Origin: Lachnoclostridium sp. UBA6558
Lineage (GTDB): Bacteria > Bacillota > Clostridia > Lachnospirales > Lachnospiraceae
DNA length: 6,301 nucleotides
Direction: 5' to 3'
Assembly: GCA_002434335.1 (NCBI GenBank)
Contig: DJJW01000009.1
Location: 34,668 to 40,968 of the forward strand
Positions 6,157-6,301 of the stretch are shown here, one piece after another. The notes beneath the pieces are model-generated. The model was not told the DNA's origin and ran no database searches. It saw nothing but the letters and a program-made list of their open reading frames with translations. Each line of letters begins with the position of its first letter. Within the stretch, counting starts at the first letter, position 1. The translations under genes and the position numbers were made by a program.

Positions 6157-6301
6157 TTAAAGTTGATTATCTATCTCTTTCACTTGAAGTATGAATGCCT
6201 TGGAAAGTTTTAACAGCGCTCCGGTATCTGCGGGGGTATCACCGGTATTGATTTCGCCTTCTTCTTTTGGCTTATAGTTGTTATATCGACCGCTTTCCCC
6301 A
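6157..6301 (-). CDS. Unrecognised gene upstream of flagellin, C-terminal 47 codons only
   Basis: An open minus-strand frame enters from the right edge and ends at the TAA at 6159-6157, 16 bp before the flagellin start. The visible 47 residues are hydrophilic at first (RYNNYKPKEEGEINTG), then DTPADTG, then a likely helix ALLKLSKAFILQVKEIDNQL to the stop. I do not recognise the family. The close spacing and same strand make it likely that it is transcribed with flagellin or belongs to the same flagellar cluster. Codon use looks ordinary, but with no start visible it could be a chance open frame. Confidence 0.6.
   Translation of the reverse strand, partial: GESGRYNNYKPKEEGEINTGDTPADTGALLKLSKAFILQVKEIDNQL

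Overview
The window looks like chromosomal DNA from a motile, low-GC, saccharolytic Firmicute, most likely a Lachnospiraceae-type clostridium. This rests on the AT-rich spacers, strong AGGAGG/AAAGGAG ribosome binding sites, a cytoplasmic GH13 maltodextrin enzyme next to LacI-family regulators, and a Gram-positive style flagellin plus FliS pair. The assignment is inferred from family resemblance; no ribosomal marker is present.

Left part (1-2161, minus strand): a starch/maltodextrin utilisation module. A LacI-family repressor gene (1100-2095) is followed on the same strand by the 5' two thirds or less of a neopullulanase/cyclomaltodextrinase-type GH13 gene that runs off the left edge. Each gene is preceded by a CG-centred inverted repeat with the same 12-base core (1052-1063 and 2112-2123), which suggests one repressor controlling itself and the enzyme. 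The repressor gene has a very good sigma-A promoter (TTGACA, 17 bp, TATAGT) directly upstream of its operator.

Middle (2162-2862): about 700 bp without a convincing gene. Its left half holds possible coding remnants. Its right half (about 2570-2789) is a degenerate AT-rich tandem repeat of 17-18 bp units, ending in two 36 bp double units that are 32/36 identical. It leads into a second, plus-strand LacI-family gene (2863-3876) whose linker lacks the usual hinge motif. That gene ends in a strong hairpin terminator whose 5' arm is inside the coding sequence.

Right part (4003-6301, minus strand): a flagellar filament module. An unrecognised gene (only its last 47 codons visible) is followed after 16 bp by flagellin (464 aa), then a 263 bp spacer with several hairpins, then the flagellin export chaperone FliS (159 aa). 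FliS and the second LacI gene converge on the shared terminator at 3854-3898.

Nothing in the window amounts to a clearly new system. The points most worth checking are the duplicated operator, the degenerate tandem repeat, the hinge-less LacI protein, the structured flagellin-fliS spacer and the two cysteines in the flagellin.
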